45,180 bases of DNA. Source: SIG673 sp045658525 (GTDB taxonomy: Bacteria; Bacillota; Clostridia; Oscillospirales; CAG-272). Positions 32,700 through 40,192 of this stretch are shown here, piece after piece (position 1 is the stretch's first letter; the number at the start of each line of letters is the position of its first letter). Location: the NCBI GenBank assembly GCA_045658525.1, contig JAZOVD010000016.1:1-45180 (forward strand), read 5' to 3'. Made by a program: the position numbers and the translations under genes. The notes below the pieces were generated by a model. That model was not told where the DNA came from. It did no database searches and was given only the letters and a program-made list of their open reading frames with translations.

Positions 32700-35600
32700 T
32701 TATTTTTTGTCGTTCGAATCTCTGTCGTAGTAATCAATAAAGGGAAGGTGATATTCTTCACGCTTACGGGAAAGCTCTTTATCAATGTCAACAACGTAGT
32801 TGAGCAGTGAGTCAACGGCATTTGCCTTGGAGTTGTAAACAGCGAGGAACGCGAAGTTTACGTAACGTGAAATATTGTAGTCACCCGGATTGTACGGAAT
32901 TCCTTTAAGGTGCGGGATCTGTTCGAGCATCGCATCTCTTTCGTCATCCGTCCAAGCCTGATCAAGAAGGGCGTTAAGGTTTGCGGTATTGTACTTAACA
33001 GTCGTGTTGGACGCTGTCGCAAGCTGCTGTCTCGCAAGTCTCGCCTGTGTAGCATCACCTGCGTACCACTTGATGTACTTCCATACACCCTGCGGGTTTC
33101 TGCTTCCGCGAGGAATTACTATACCCTCGACGTTAAGTATGGAGGAACGGTCAACCGAGAGAAGCTCTCCGGTTATATCATCGTACGTTCCCCAACCGAT
33201 AAGGGGCTCCATAGTCCAAAGTCCACGAAGCTCATAATAACCCATGAACGTATTGTAAGTAGTCCAGTTTGCGACAACTATCGGGATCTCGCCCGTACGG
33301 AAACGTGTAAGGTCATACGCTATCGGAAGCGAATAGTCATTAAACAGATCGCAGAGAGTCTTAAACGCTATACGCGCTTGCGTATTATCGTTAAATCTCT
33401 GGTAATCGTCCGCGTACATCTCCTCGCCCATCTGATAAAGTATCATCTGGTATCCTGCAAGAGACGTCTGCATACCCATGGTCATGTGGTCACTGGTAAG
33501 CTGCGGAAGTATATTGTAAAGCTCCTGCCACGTTCTCGGAGGTTTAAGGTCGTTGTCCGCGAATATATCTATACGGTAGAACGACATCTCGTAGTTCATC
33601 GTAGTAGGAATAAGATATGTAGCGTTGTTAAGTGACGTAGCTTCAAGTGCCGCGTGTGAGAACTGGACGTTGAACTTTCCTGTCGCCTCGTTATACGCGG
33701 GAACTACGAACTCTCCGTCTTCACCTCTGGGACAAAGCGCATCGAAGCCTTCATATATCTCATCGCCTACGTTCTTTCCCTCAGGTATCTTGTCGCCTTC
33801 CTTGTAGTCGGCGCTAAGATCCTCGACCGCGTGACGAAGTCCCCAGGAAACCGCTGTACCGGAAGCCAGCATCGCAACGTCAGGTCCGACTCCCGCAAGT
33901 ATAGACTCCTGAAGTCCCTGCGCGACATAACGAATGTTGACCGCTATATTCGTTTCCTTTGTAAATCCGGAGTCGATCATTGTACGAAGTATGAGCGCGT
34001 CCTCACGGCTGGTGGTATTCCACATGTAAATGGAGCCCTCATATTCAACTCCGCTGTTATCGGTCTTGAATCCTATTATGTTATAGTCCTTGAAGAAGCT
34101 GGCAAAGAACGATCTTGCTTCATATCCTATGGAGAAGAAGAAACCGGGTTTTGCCTTGGGCTTCTTGGCGCTTTCAGCCTGAATACGCAGATAGTCAAGC
34201 TTCAGCGGCTGAGAAAGAGAAGTGTAAAGCCAGTTACTGAGAGCTGTGAGGTAGTTCTTATACGCAAGGAAGTTCGGTGCTATCTCAGTCTCTTCTCTCG
34301 CCATTCTCTCAACGAGCGTTCTTATCGTATCGAGTGTAGCGATGTGCTGTCCGGTAGCTCCCGTGACCTCAACCAACTCTTCATATATTCTGTTAAGTTC
34401 TATGGCGCAAACAGCAAGATCGGAAATGACCTCGGGAATTACGCGGTCAAAGCCGTAGTCACGGTAAGAGTCCGGAACAGGACCCGTTATGGTGAGTATC
34501 TTCTGATACGCATTATTGAGCGTCGTTATAACGCTTGCTATGTCGTATATGTACTTGGACATATCACCAAGAACGACTTCAAGCTCTATCGTGTTCCAGC
34601 CCTTTTTCAGGTGGAAGAGATAGTCAACGTCGTTTCCGTCCTTATCCTTACCACCGAGCATAACGTTCTGGAAGGAGGTATCGTAGTTAAACCTAAGATA
34701 GCTGGCTTCCTTGAACTGGATCTCCTCGTTTATACGAATACGTCTGGAAGTAAACATACCCGCCATAGTATTCTGACGGAATCTCGCCATTATGTTGTAG
34801 AGACCGTCTTCCTTAACATAAACCTGATACTTCATATACTGACCGACAACGCCGGACGTTGATATGTTATATACAAGGTTAGCGGGGTGAGAGGGGCTGT
34901 TGATGCTGGAAGTACGGTCGGTGTTCGGGAAAAGAACCTGATCGGAAACTCTTATCGGGCTTTCGGCTTCAACTATATATACGTCGTCGCCCTCGTATTT
35001 CTTATAGCCCATGCTCTCCCATCTTTCAAGACGGTCGCTATACACCATCTCCTCGTAATATCCGTAGAGGATTATCTCGGATATCGCGATAGGCTCTCTG
35101 GTAGCCTCAAAGGTGATGTAATGCTCGCCCTCTTCAAGATAGAACTGGAACGGCTCAACCGTGTAACCAAGCCAGTCACGGAGGAAGTAGGTACGCCAGG
35201 TAGGATCCTCGACACGGTCAGGACGCATATCGTTATCCTGAATATCGGTATCCCAAACGTAGTTACCCGAACCGCCGCACTGCTCAGCCCACTGAGTGTA
35301 CGCCGCCTCGTATGCCGCGGCATCGCTGTAATCGGAAGGCTTCGGCTCACCGGCTCTGTACAGCTCGTCTGTTCCGTTCGTTCCGACGTATCTCCACGAT
35401 CTGGGTATGTAGAGGTAACGGCATTCACTGAAAGGAAGCTCGCCGTCTATGTAGAACATACGCTCGATCGTAGTCTTCGTACTTACGACCTCTTCTACGC
35501 CGTCTCCGTTTTCATCAAAGGTATAAACGGGGCAGTAACGAAGGTCTATGGAGTACATTCCGCTACGAGGAACGGTTATCTTATAGCTCGTCTTACCTGT

Positions 35601-35978
35601 TCCGGGGGTGTAGAGACCCGAGATCATATTACCGTCATCGTCCTTTGCCTGGAAAGGCTTTGTATCGACGTCGGTAAGGACCATACCGGTCTTTATATGG
35701 ACCGTGCCCTTTTCGACAAGAACGTCAGCTGCGTTGAACACGCGTCTGTCGTCAGTTCCTGCCGCAGTCTTATCTGAGTGCAGTCCTTTGTAGAGATCGT
35801 AGCTCGATGTACTTATGAGCTCGATTATCTCCTCGAGTGTACGACCGCCGTATGTGTCCTCGGTTGTTACGTCTCTGGAATCGCTGCTATCCGCGAATAT
35901 CGCGAAAGGCATCATTCCGACAAGCGTCGCAACCAACAGAAGCATAGCGACAAGTCTGTGTTTGCGCCAGTGTTTCAT
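32700..35978 (-). CDS. Giant extracellular solute-binding protein with N-terminal carbohydrate-binding-like modules
   Basis: At 1092 aa this is more than twice the usual CUT1 binding-protein length. Residues 1-29 are a signal peptide ending IFA; no lipobox cysteine is present. Residues about 60-330 and 340-480 look like two beta-sandwich carbohydrate-binding modules (ITVPRSGMYSIDLRYCPV; VYVKEDGLYNIMARF and KKGWNTIELEVVLGD). A helical spacer (about 480-640) leads to the SBP_bac_1 domain (640-1092), recognised by REDALILRTMIDSGFTKET, GVGPDVAML and TWQELYNILPQL. It should capture a glycan for the permeases. AGGAGG precedes ATG 35978, the first gene after the operon promoter. The missing lipobox leaves its membrane attachment unexplained. 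Confidence 0.9.
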   Translation of the reverse strand: MKHWRKHRLVAMLLLVATLVGMMPFAIFADSSDSRDVTTEDTYGGRTLEEIIELISTSSYDLYKGLHSDKTAAGTDDRRVFNAADVLVEKGTVHIKTGMVLTDVDTKPFQAKDDDGNMISGLYTPGTGKTSYKITVPRSGMYSIDLRYCPVYTFDENGDGVEEVVSTKTTIERMFYIDGELPFSECRYLYIPRSWRYVGTNGTDELYRAGEPKPSDYSDAAAYEAAYTQWAEQCGGSGNYVWDTDIQDNDMRPDRVEDPTWRTYFLRDWLGYTVEPFQFYLEEGEHYITFEATREPIAISEIILYGYYEEMVYSDRLERWESMGYKKYEGDDVYIVEAESPIRVSDQVLFPNTDRTSSINSPSHPANLVYNISTSGVVGQYMKYQVYVKEDGLYNIMARFRQNTMAGMFTSRRIRINEEIQFKEASYLRFNYDTSFQNVMLGGKDKDGNDVDYLFHLKKGWNTIELEVVLGDMSKYIYDIASVITTLNNAYQKILTITGPVPDSYRDYGFDRVIPEVISDLAVCAIELNRIYEELVEVTGATGQHIATLDTIRTLVERMAREETEIAPNFLAYKNYLTALSNWLYTSLSQPLKLDYLRIQAESAKKPKAKPGFFFSIGYEARSFFASFFKDYNIIGFKTDNSGVEYEGSIYMWNTTSREDALILRTMIDSGFTKETNIAVNIRYVAQGLQESILAGVGPDVAMLASGTAVSWGLRHAVEDLSADYKEGDKIPEGKNVGDEIYEGFDALCPRGEDGEFVVPAYNEATGKFNVQFSHAALEATSLNNATYLIPTTMNYEMSFYRIDIFADNDLKPPRTWQELYNILPQLTSDHMTMGMQTSLAGYQMILYQMGEEMYADDYQRFNDNTQARIAFKTLCDLFNDYSLPIAYDLTRFRTGEIPIVVANWTTYNTFMGYYELRGLWTMEPLIGWGTYDDITGELLSVDRSSILNVEGIVIPRGSRNPQGVWKYIKWYAGDATQARLARQQLATASNTTVKYNTANLNALLDQAWTDDERDAMLEQIPHLKGIPYNPGDYNISRYVNFAFLAVYNSKANAVDSLLNYVVDIDKELSRKREEYHLPFIDYYDRDSNDKK

Positions 35979-36169
35979 GTGGGGATCCTCCTGCCAAATA
36001 GAATTTGGGTTTTATTGTGTACCGCGCTTCTGCGCAAGCGCGAGGTATTGAGTTCGGCTACGTTTTGCTCCTCTGAGCCGGTATGCCGGAGACCGCTTCC
36101 GGAAAGGGCGACTGTGTGACCGTTTTATACACGTTCGCACATATACGCTTCGTAAACAGAAGTTTTTAC
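35979..36169 (-). promoter_or_regulatory. Long, GC-rich leader of the ABC operon
   Basis: Between the predicted start (about 36169) and the first gene lie about 190 nt that are richer in G+C than the upstream region. They include a stem (CGCGCTT/AAGCGCG at 36023-36042, extended by TAC/GTA) and CCGG-rich segments. I matched it to no riboswitch class known to me. It may be a structured leader; this is unproven. Confidence 0.4.
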
Positions 36170-36175
36170 TTAAAG

Positions 36176-36204
36176 ATTATATCATATAATATAGGGATTG
36201 TCAA
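36176..36204 (-). promoter_or_regulatory. Promoter of the carbohydrate ABC operon
   Basis: On the reverse strand TTGACA (36199-36204) and TATAAT (36176-36181) are 17 bases apart, a full consensus match. Confidence 0.88.
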
Positions 36205-36562
36205 GCTTTTTTTCTTTCCCAAAAACCTTCTCCTCAACTTTCCGCCTTATAATAAGCTCCGTGACGTTATCAAGGCTCGGAGTTTACTCCCCATTGATTT
36301 ATCGTTAAAATCATCACAAATAGTTGATATTTCGGTGATTTTTTGTACCTTTTGGCTTAACAAATGGATTTTCGCACCATTTTTTGCGCGTTTTTCTTTA
36401 AAATGTCACATCGTCAAAATTACCACTTGACGCCAATTTAATTGTACATATTGCACAAAAATCGAGGTGATTTTTCTACCTCTGCACTTTTTGCACAAAC
36501 GACTTTAAAACAGCGTTTTTTCGAGACGAATTAACAAAATGTTTACACATTTCAACGCTTCA
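36205..36562. other. A+T-rich upstream region of the ABC operon, no gene
   Basis: About 360 bases without a credible gene. Small dyads are visible: GGAGT-tt-ACTCC at 36279-36290 and AAATGT-ttac-ACATTT at 36537-36552, and TTGCACAAA occurs twice about 40 bases apart (near 36450 and 36491). These might be regulator sites for the sugar operon, but none matches a known operator I can name. Confidence 0.4.
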
Positions 36563-36594
36563 AAAAAACGGTTGCTTTGACGCAACCGTTTTTT
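36563..36594 (-). terminator. Terminator of the oxidoreductase gene
   Basis: AAAAAACGGTTGC-tttgac-GCAACCGTTTTTT is a 13-bp stem with T runs, 5 bases beyond the stop of the Gfo/Idh/MocA gene. Confidence 0.92.
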
Positions 36595-36599
36595 CATAT

Positions 36600-37649
36600 T
36601 CAGTCAAAATATACCGTTTGACCCGTTTTTGCCGACTTATATACCGCCTCGATTATACGGACGGCTTTTATCGCTTCAAGCGGCATTACCTGCGGATCGC
36701 GGTCCTCTATTACGGCATCGACCATATCCTCTATCTGCGTAACGTGGCCGTATTTGAGTCCCGGCTCGTACGCACAGGCAACTCTGTTTCCTCTGCCGTA
36801 ACGGTCGAGCATATCCTCCTCGTCACACTCGTCCTGTCCCATTATCTTCCACGTTTTGAGTACGTCCGCGTCAAGCTCAACCGAACCGTTAGTTCCGTAG
36901 ATCTGTATATCGGTCGAAAGTCCGGGATAACAGCAGGTCGTCGAAAGGAAGGTCGCGGTCGCTCCGTTTTTGAAGCGCACTATGGAAGCCGTAAGGTCCT
37001 CGGTATCTATCTTATGGTTGTTTATCGACATAGTAGATGTCACGCTTGCAACGTCTCCCATAAGCCACTGCATAAGGTCGAGTGTATGAACAGCCTGATT
37101 GATAAGCGATCCGCCGCCGTCCATCTCCCACGTGCCGTGCCAGCAAAGCTCACCGTCGTAATAGCTCTGCTCTCTGTACCACTTTACGGCGAACGTTCCG
37201 AGGAATATACATCCGAGCTTTCCCGAATCTATCGCCTCTTTAAGCGGCTTCATGACGGCGTGATTTCTGTTCTGATATATACAGCCGACCTTTTTGCCTG
37301 TACGGACTCTCGCTTCCTCTATCTTCATCGCGGCTTCGACAGTTATATCTATCGGCTTTTCTATAAGTATATGTTTTCCCGCTTCGAGTGCCTTGACCGC
37401 GTATTCCGCGTGTATTCCGCTCGGCAGACATATACTGATTATATCCACCTCGCCGTCCTTCAAAAGCTCGTCAAAATCGGTATAAGCTCTTACATCCGGC
37501 TCTTTATCCGTTACCGCCTTGAGCTTTTCAGGGATAAGGTCGCATACCGCCACCAGCTTACATTTATCGTATCCGAGAGCCGATTCAACGTGTATCTTAC
37601 CAACACCGAGTCCGGCTACCGCGTATCCTATCTTATTGTCCTTAGTCAT
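36600..37649 (-). CDS. Gfo/Idh/MocA-family NAD(P)-dependent oxidoreductase
   Basis: A 349-aa sugar or inositol dehydrogenase-like enzyme. The Rossmann motif GLGVGKIH (13-20) binds the dinucleotide, EKP (97-99) carries the catalytic-domain lysine, and GGGSLINQAVHTLDLMQWL supplies the conserved active-site histidine. The C-terminal half is the alpha/beta substrate domain. The substrate is probably a sugar or cyclitol derivative but cannot be named. It lies 31 bases downstream of the deoxynucleotidase gene on the same strand, so both may share the promoter at 38309-38337, and it is separated from the ABC operon by a terminator. Confidence 0.92.
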   Translation of the reverse strand: MTKDNKIGYAVAGLGVGKIHVESALGYDKCKLVAVCDLIPEKLKAVTDKEPDVRAYTDFDELLKDGEVDIISICLPSGIHAEYAVKALEAGKHILIEKPIDITVEAAMKIEEARVRTGKKVGCIYQNRNHAVMKPLKEAIDSGKLGCIFLGTFAVKWYREQSYYDGELCWHGTWEMDGGGSLINQAVHTLDLMQWLMGDVASVTSTMSINNHKIDTEDLTASIVRFKNGATATFLSTTCCYPGLSTDIQIYGTNGSVELDADVLKTWKIMGQDECDEEDMLDRYGRGNRVACAYEPGLKYGHVTQIEDMVDAVIEDRDPQVMPLEAIKAVRIIEAVYKSAKTGQTVYFD

Positions 37650-37680
37650 GACCGTTTTATTTTCCTTTCGGTTTTGTTTT

Positions 37681-38271
37681 TCAGTCCTCCTGCTGTTCGT
37701 CGAGAGTTACGCCGAACGCAGGCAGGAATTTCTCCATAAAATAACGAAGCTCTTGACTGTCAGTCTCCCTGAGTCTTTCCTCGATCCCGACACGAGCTCT
37801 TGAAAACTCCGTATTATTGAGCTTTTCTTCCTCAGTGCATTTTATATACGCGCAAAGCCTGTCTGCGGATTTAACGAGCGATCGAAGCTCTTTATCCTCA
37901 TTTTCATCAAAAAGAGGCTCGTATATATCTTTTAATTCCTCGGGAAGCTTACCAATGAGCGAGCTTACGCTCTGCTCCTCTATAACGGCAAACTCGTTCC
38001 TTATAACAGGGTTTGCGTATTTTACGGGAGTTGGCATATCTCCCGTAAAGACCTCGGGAACGTCGTGGAAAAGAGCCATCGTAACGACCTTTCCTACGTC
38101 GTAATTCTTACCGAAAAGCCTATTTCCTATTTCAGCGAGCGCGTGAGCGATTATCGCGCATTCCGACGAATGCTCCGCAAGATTTTCGGGAATAAAGCTA
38201 TGCATAAGTCCCCATCTGCGAATATACTTCTGTCTGAACACGAGCGCAAAAAACGAACTTCCCTTTTCCAC
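37681..38271 (-). CDS. YfbR-like 5'-deoxynucleotidase (HD domain)
   Basis: A 196-aa HD-superfamily phosphohydrolase. RRWGLM (18-23) followed by ENLAEHS resembles the start of E. coli YfbR, and the metal ligands H34, H69-D70 and D137 are all present. YfbR removes phosphate from deoxynucleoside 5'-monophosphates, helping balance dNTP pools. The start is GTG 38271 with GAGGTGG about 8 bases upstream. It diverges from thyX across 180 bases, each side with its own near-consensus promoter; both enzymes touch dUMP/dTMP metabolism. Substrate range is inferred from family. Confidence 0.88.
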   Translation of the reverse strand: MEKGSSFFALVFRQKYIRRWGLMHSFIPENLAEHSSECAIIAHALAEIGNRLFGKNYDVGKVVTMALFHDVPEVFTGDMPTPVKYANPVIRNEFAVIEEQSVSSLIGKLPEELKDIYEPLFDENEDKELRSLVKSADRLCAYIKCTEEEKLNNTEFSRARVGIEERLRETDSQELRYFMEKFLPAFGVTLDEQQED

Positions 38272-38308
38272 CTTATTCCACCTCTTTGCTTTCCTTGAAA
38301 TCTACACT

Positions 38309-38337
38309 ATTATATCACTTTAAACCCGCTCTGTCAA
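38309..38337 (-). promoter_or_regulatory. Promoter of the deoxynucleotidase gene
   Basis: On the reverse strand TTGACA (38332-38337) and TATAAT (38309-38314) with a 17-base spacer, a full consensus match. Confidence 0.85.
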
Positions 38338-38385
38338 CAATCTTTGATAGTATTTTTCATAATTTCCGCGTTTGATTTTTTCTTA

Positions 38386-38414
38386 TTGACAACGATGCAA
38401 AAAAATGATAGAAT
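38386..38414 (+). promoter_or_regulatory. Promoter of thyX
   Basis: TTGACA (38386-38391) and TAGAAT (38409-38414) with a 17-base spacer. It supports the ATG at 38452 rather than the in-frame upstream start at 38344, which lies before the promoter. Confidence 0.8.
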
Positions 38415-38451
38415 AGTAAAAAGGCCATATATCAAAGAAAGGTTTAAAAAT

Positions 38452-39210
38452 ATGAAAGTCGAACTCATAGCCTGCACACCTGATGCCGACAAGATAGTCG
38501 CCGCCGCCGCTAAGCTCTGCTACGCCAAAAGCGACATAGATACCTTAATGGATAAGCTCACACCCGAAAAGGTAGCGAATTTCCTCGATATGCTTTCCGA
38601 GCTTGGACACGAAAGTCCGGTAGAGCACGCCGTTTTCACCTTCGGAATAGAAGGTGTATCCCGCGCTCTGCTCGCTCAGATAACCCGTCACCGCATCGCT
38701 TCCTTCTCGGTACAAAGCCAGCGCTACGTTGATAAGAGCGGCTTTGAATATATAACACCGCCTGAGATAGCGGATATTCCCGAGGCTCTCGAAGAATACC
38801 AAAAGGCAATGGAGGAGGACGCCGCGCATTACGCGCGTCTCAAAGCGATCCTTACCGAAAAGCGTTACGAAAGATTCATTGCCGACGGCATGATAGAGGA
38901 AGCGGCTCGCAAGGCAGCCGAAAAGGCGGCTAACGAGGACGCTCGCTTCGTGCTTCCCAACGCCTGCGACACACGTATGATACTTACTATGAACGTTCGC
39001 TCGCTCTGGAACTTCTTCAAGCTCCGTTGCTGCCAGAGAGCGCAGTGGGAGATACGCGAGCTTGCTACCGAAATGCTTCGTCTCTGCCGCGGAGCCGCTC
39101 CGCTTCTTTTCAAAAACGCTGGCCCATCCTGTCTTAACGGCAAATGTGCCGAGGGCGCTTACTCCTGCGGAAAGATAAAAGAAGTTAGAGAACGCTTTTA
39201 CAATCTTTGA
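38452..39210 (+). CDS. thyX: FAD-dependent thymidylate synthase ThyX
   Basis: ThyX makes dTMP from dUMP using methylene-THF, FAD and NAD(P)H. The 252-aa product carries the ThyX motif RHR (79-81) followed by seven residues and S89, then QRY, and the typical PNACDTRMILTMNVRSLWNFFKLR block with the conserved arginine-rich substrate site. AAAGG precedes ATG 38452. Unlike ThyA, it leaves THF rather than DHF, so the cell can depend less on dihydrofolate reductase; FolD in the same window draws on the same methylene-THF pool. No thyA or dfrA is in the window. Confidence 0.97.
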   Translation: MKVELIACTPDADKIVAAAAKLCYAKSDIDTLMDKLTPEKVANFLDMLSELGHESPVEHAVFTFGIEGVSRALLAQITRHRIASFSVQSQRYVDKSGFEYITPPEIADIPEALEEYQKAMEEDAAHYARLKAILTEKRYERFIADGMIEEAARKAAEKAANEDARFVLPNACDTRMILTMNVRSLWNFFKLRCCQRAQWEIRELATEMLRLCRGAAPLLFKNAGPSCLNGKCAEGAYSCGKIKEVRERFYNL

Positions 39211-39225
39211 TAACTCAGACGTTTT

Positions 39226-40155
39226 ATGAGAAACGGAATACTTATCCACCCCGAGGAGCTTAACAAAAAGCAGATAGACAGAGTAAAAAAGCTCGGAATA
39301 ACGACGCTTGCGCTCCATCCGCGCGGCGGAGAGAAAGCACACGAAACTCTTACCGAGATGCTGTCTATGCTCGAAAATGAGAAATACAGATCACTTATAG
39401 ATTACGCCCGTAGCCTCGGAATAGAAATAGAATACGAATTTCACGCGGCAAGTTATCTTTTGCCGAGAGAGCTTTTCGCTGATCACCCCGACTATTTCAG
39501 AATGGATGAAAACGGCAAGCGCACCCCCGATCTTAACCTCTGCGTTTCAAACGAAGAAGCACTGAGCATAGTCGTCAAACGTGCCGCAGAGCTTGCAAAA
39601 AAGCTTTATAAAAGCACCCCGAACTACTATTTCTGGTTAGATGACATAAAAAACAAGAGCTGTCGCTGTCCGAGATGCCGCGCGCTTTCTCCGTCAGACC
39701 AACAGCTTACCGTTATGAACGCCATAGTAAAAGAGCTCCAAAAGTCAGTTAAAAACGCCCGTCTTGCTTATCTTGCGTACTTTGAATGTATAGATACACC
39801 CAAGACCGCGCGCCCCGCAGATGGGATTTTCCTCGAATACGCGCCCATTGAGCGAGATATGCACAAGCGTCTTTCCGAGACCGAGGGCGAGGAAACAAAC
39901 CGAATCAGAGATCTGCTTTCTTACTTTGGAAAAGAAGCTTCAAAGGTTCTTGAATACTGGCTTGATAACTCACTTTTTTCAAAGTGGAAGAAGCCCCCGG
40001 TACGGTTTTTGCCCGATAGCGAGCTTATAAAGGACGACATAAGCTACTATCTTGACCTTGGATTTGAGTACATAACATCATTTGCCTGCTTCCTCGGTGA
40101 GGACTACGAGGATCTTTACGGCGAAGCTGATATTTCTTCTTTCAAAAACGTATAA
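39226..40155 (+). CDS. DUF4838-like protein (glycosidase-fold, uncharacterised)
   Basis: A 309-aa cytosolic protein. Segments such as LFADHPDYFRMDENGKRTPDLNLCVSNEEAL and the zinc-finger-like CRCPRCRAL after FWLDDIKNK resemble DUF4838 proteins, a family related to TIM-barrel glycosidases of the alpha-glucuronidase/GH20-like kind. The usual flanking domains are missing, so it is short for that family. It begins 16 bases after thyX with a poor ribosome site and is probably co-transcribed with it; no functional tie to dTMP synthesis is evident. A strong terminator lies at its stop. The family call is moderate and activity is unknown. Confidence 0.75.
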   Translation: MRNGILIHPEELNKKQIDRVKKLGITTLALHPRGGEKAHETLTEMLSMLENEKYRSLIDYARSLGIEIEYEFHAASYLLPRELFADHPDYFRMDENGKRTPDLNLCVSNEEALSIVVKRAAELAKKLYKSTPNYYFWLDDIKNKSCRCPRCRALSPSDQQLTVMNAIVKELQKSVKNARLAYLAYFECIDTPKTARPADGIFLEYAPIERDMHKRLSETEGEETNRIRDLLSYFGKEASKVLEYWLDNSLFSKWKKPPVRFLPDSELIKDDISYYLDLGFEYITSFACFLGEDYEDLYGEADISSFKNV

Positions 40156-40185
40156 AAAAGCTCCACCTTGCGGTGGAGCTTTTTT
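40154..40185. terminator. Bidirectional terminator between the DUF4838 gene and purL
   Basis: AAAAAAGCTCCACC-ttgc-GGTGGAGCTTTTTT, a perfect 14-bp stem with T runs on both strands, shared by the two convergent units. Confidence 0.95.
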
Positions 40186-40192
40186 GTTTTTA

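Noticed and set aside
36019..36027. TACCGCGC on the forward strand, resembling the T-box core TGGNACCGCG
   Set aside because: It points away from any gene, lacks the specifier-loop architecture, and is simply the arm of a leader hairpin of the reverse-strand operon.
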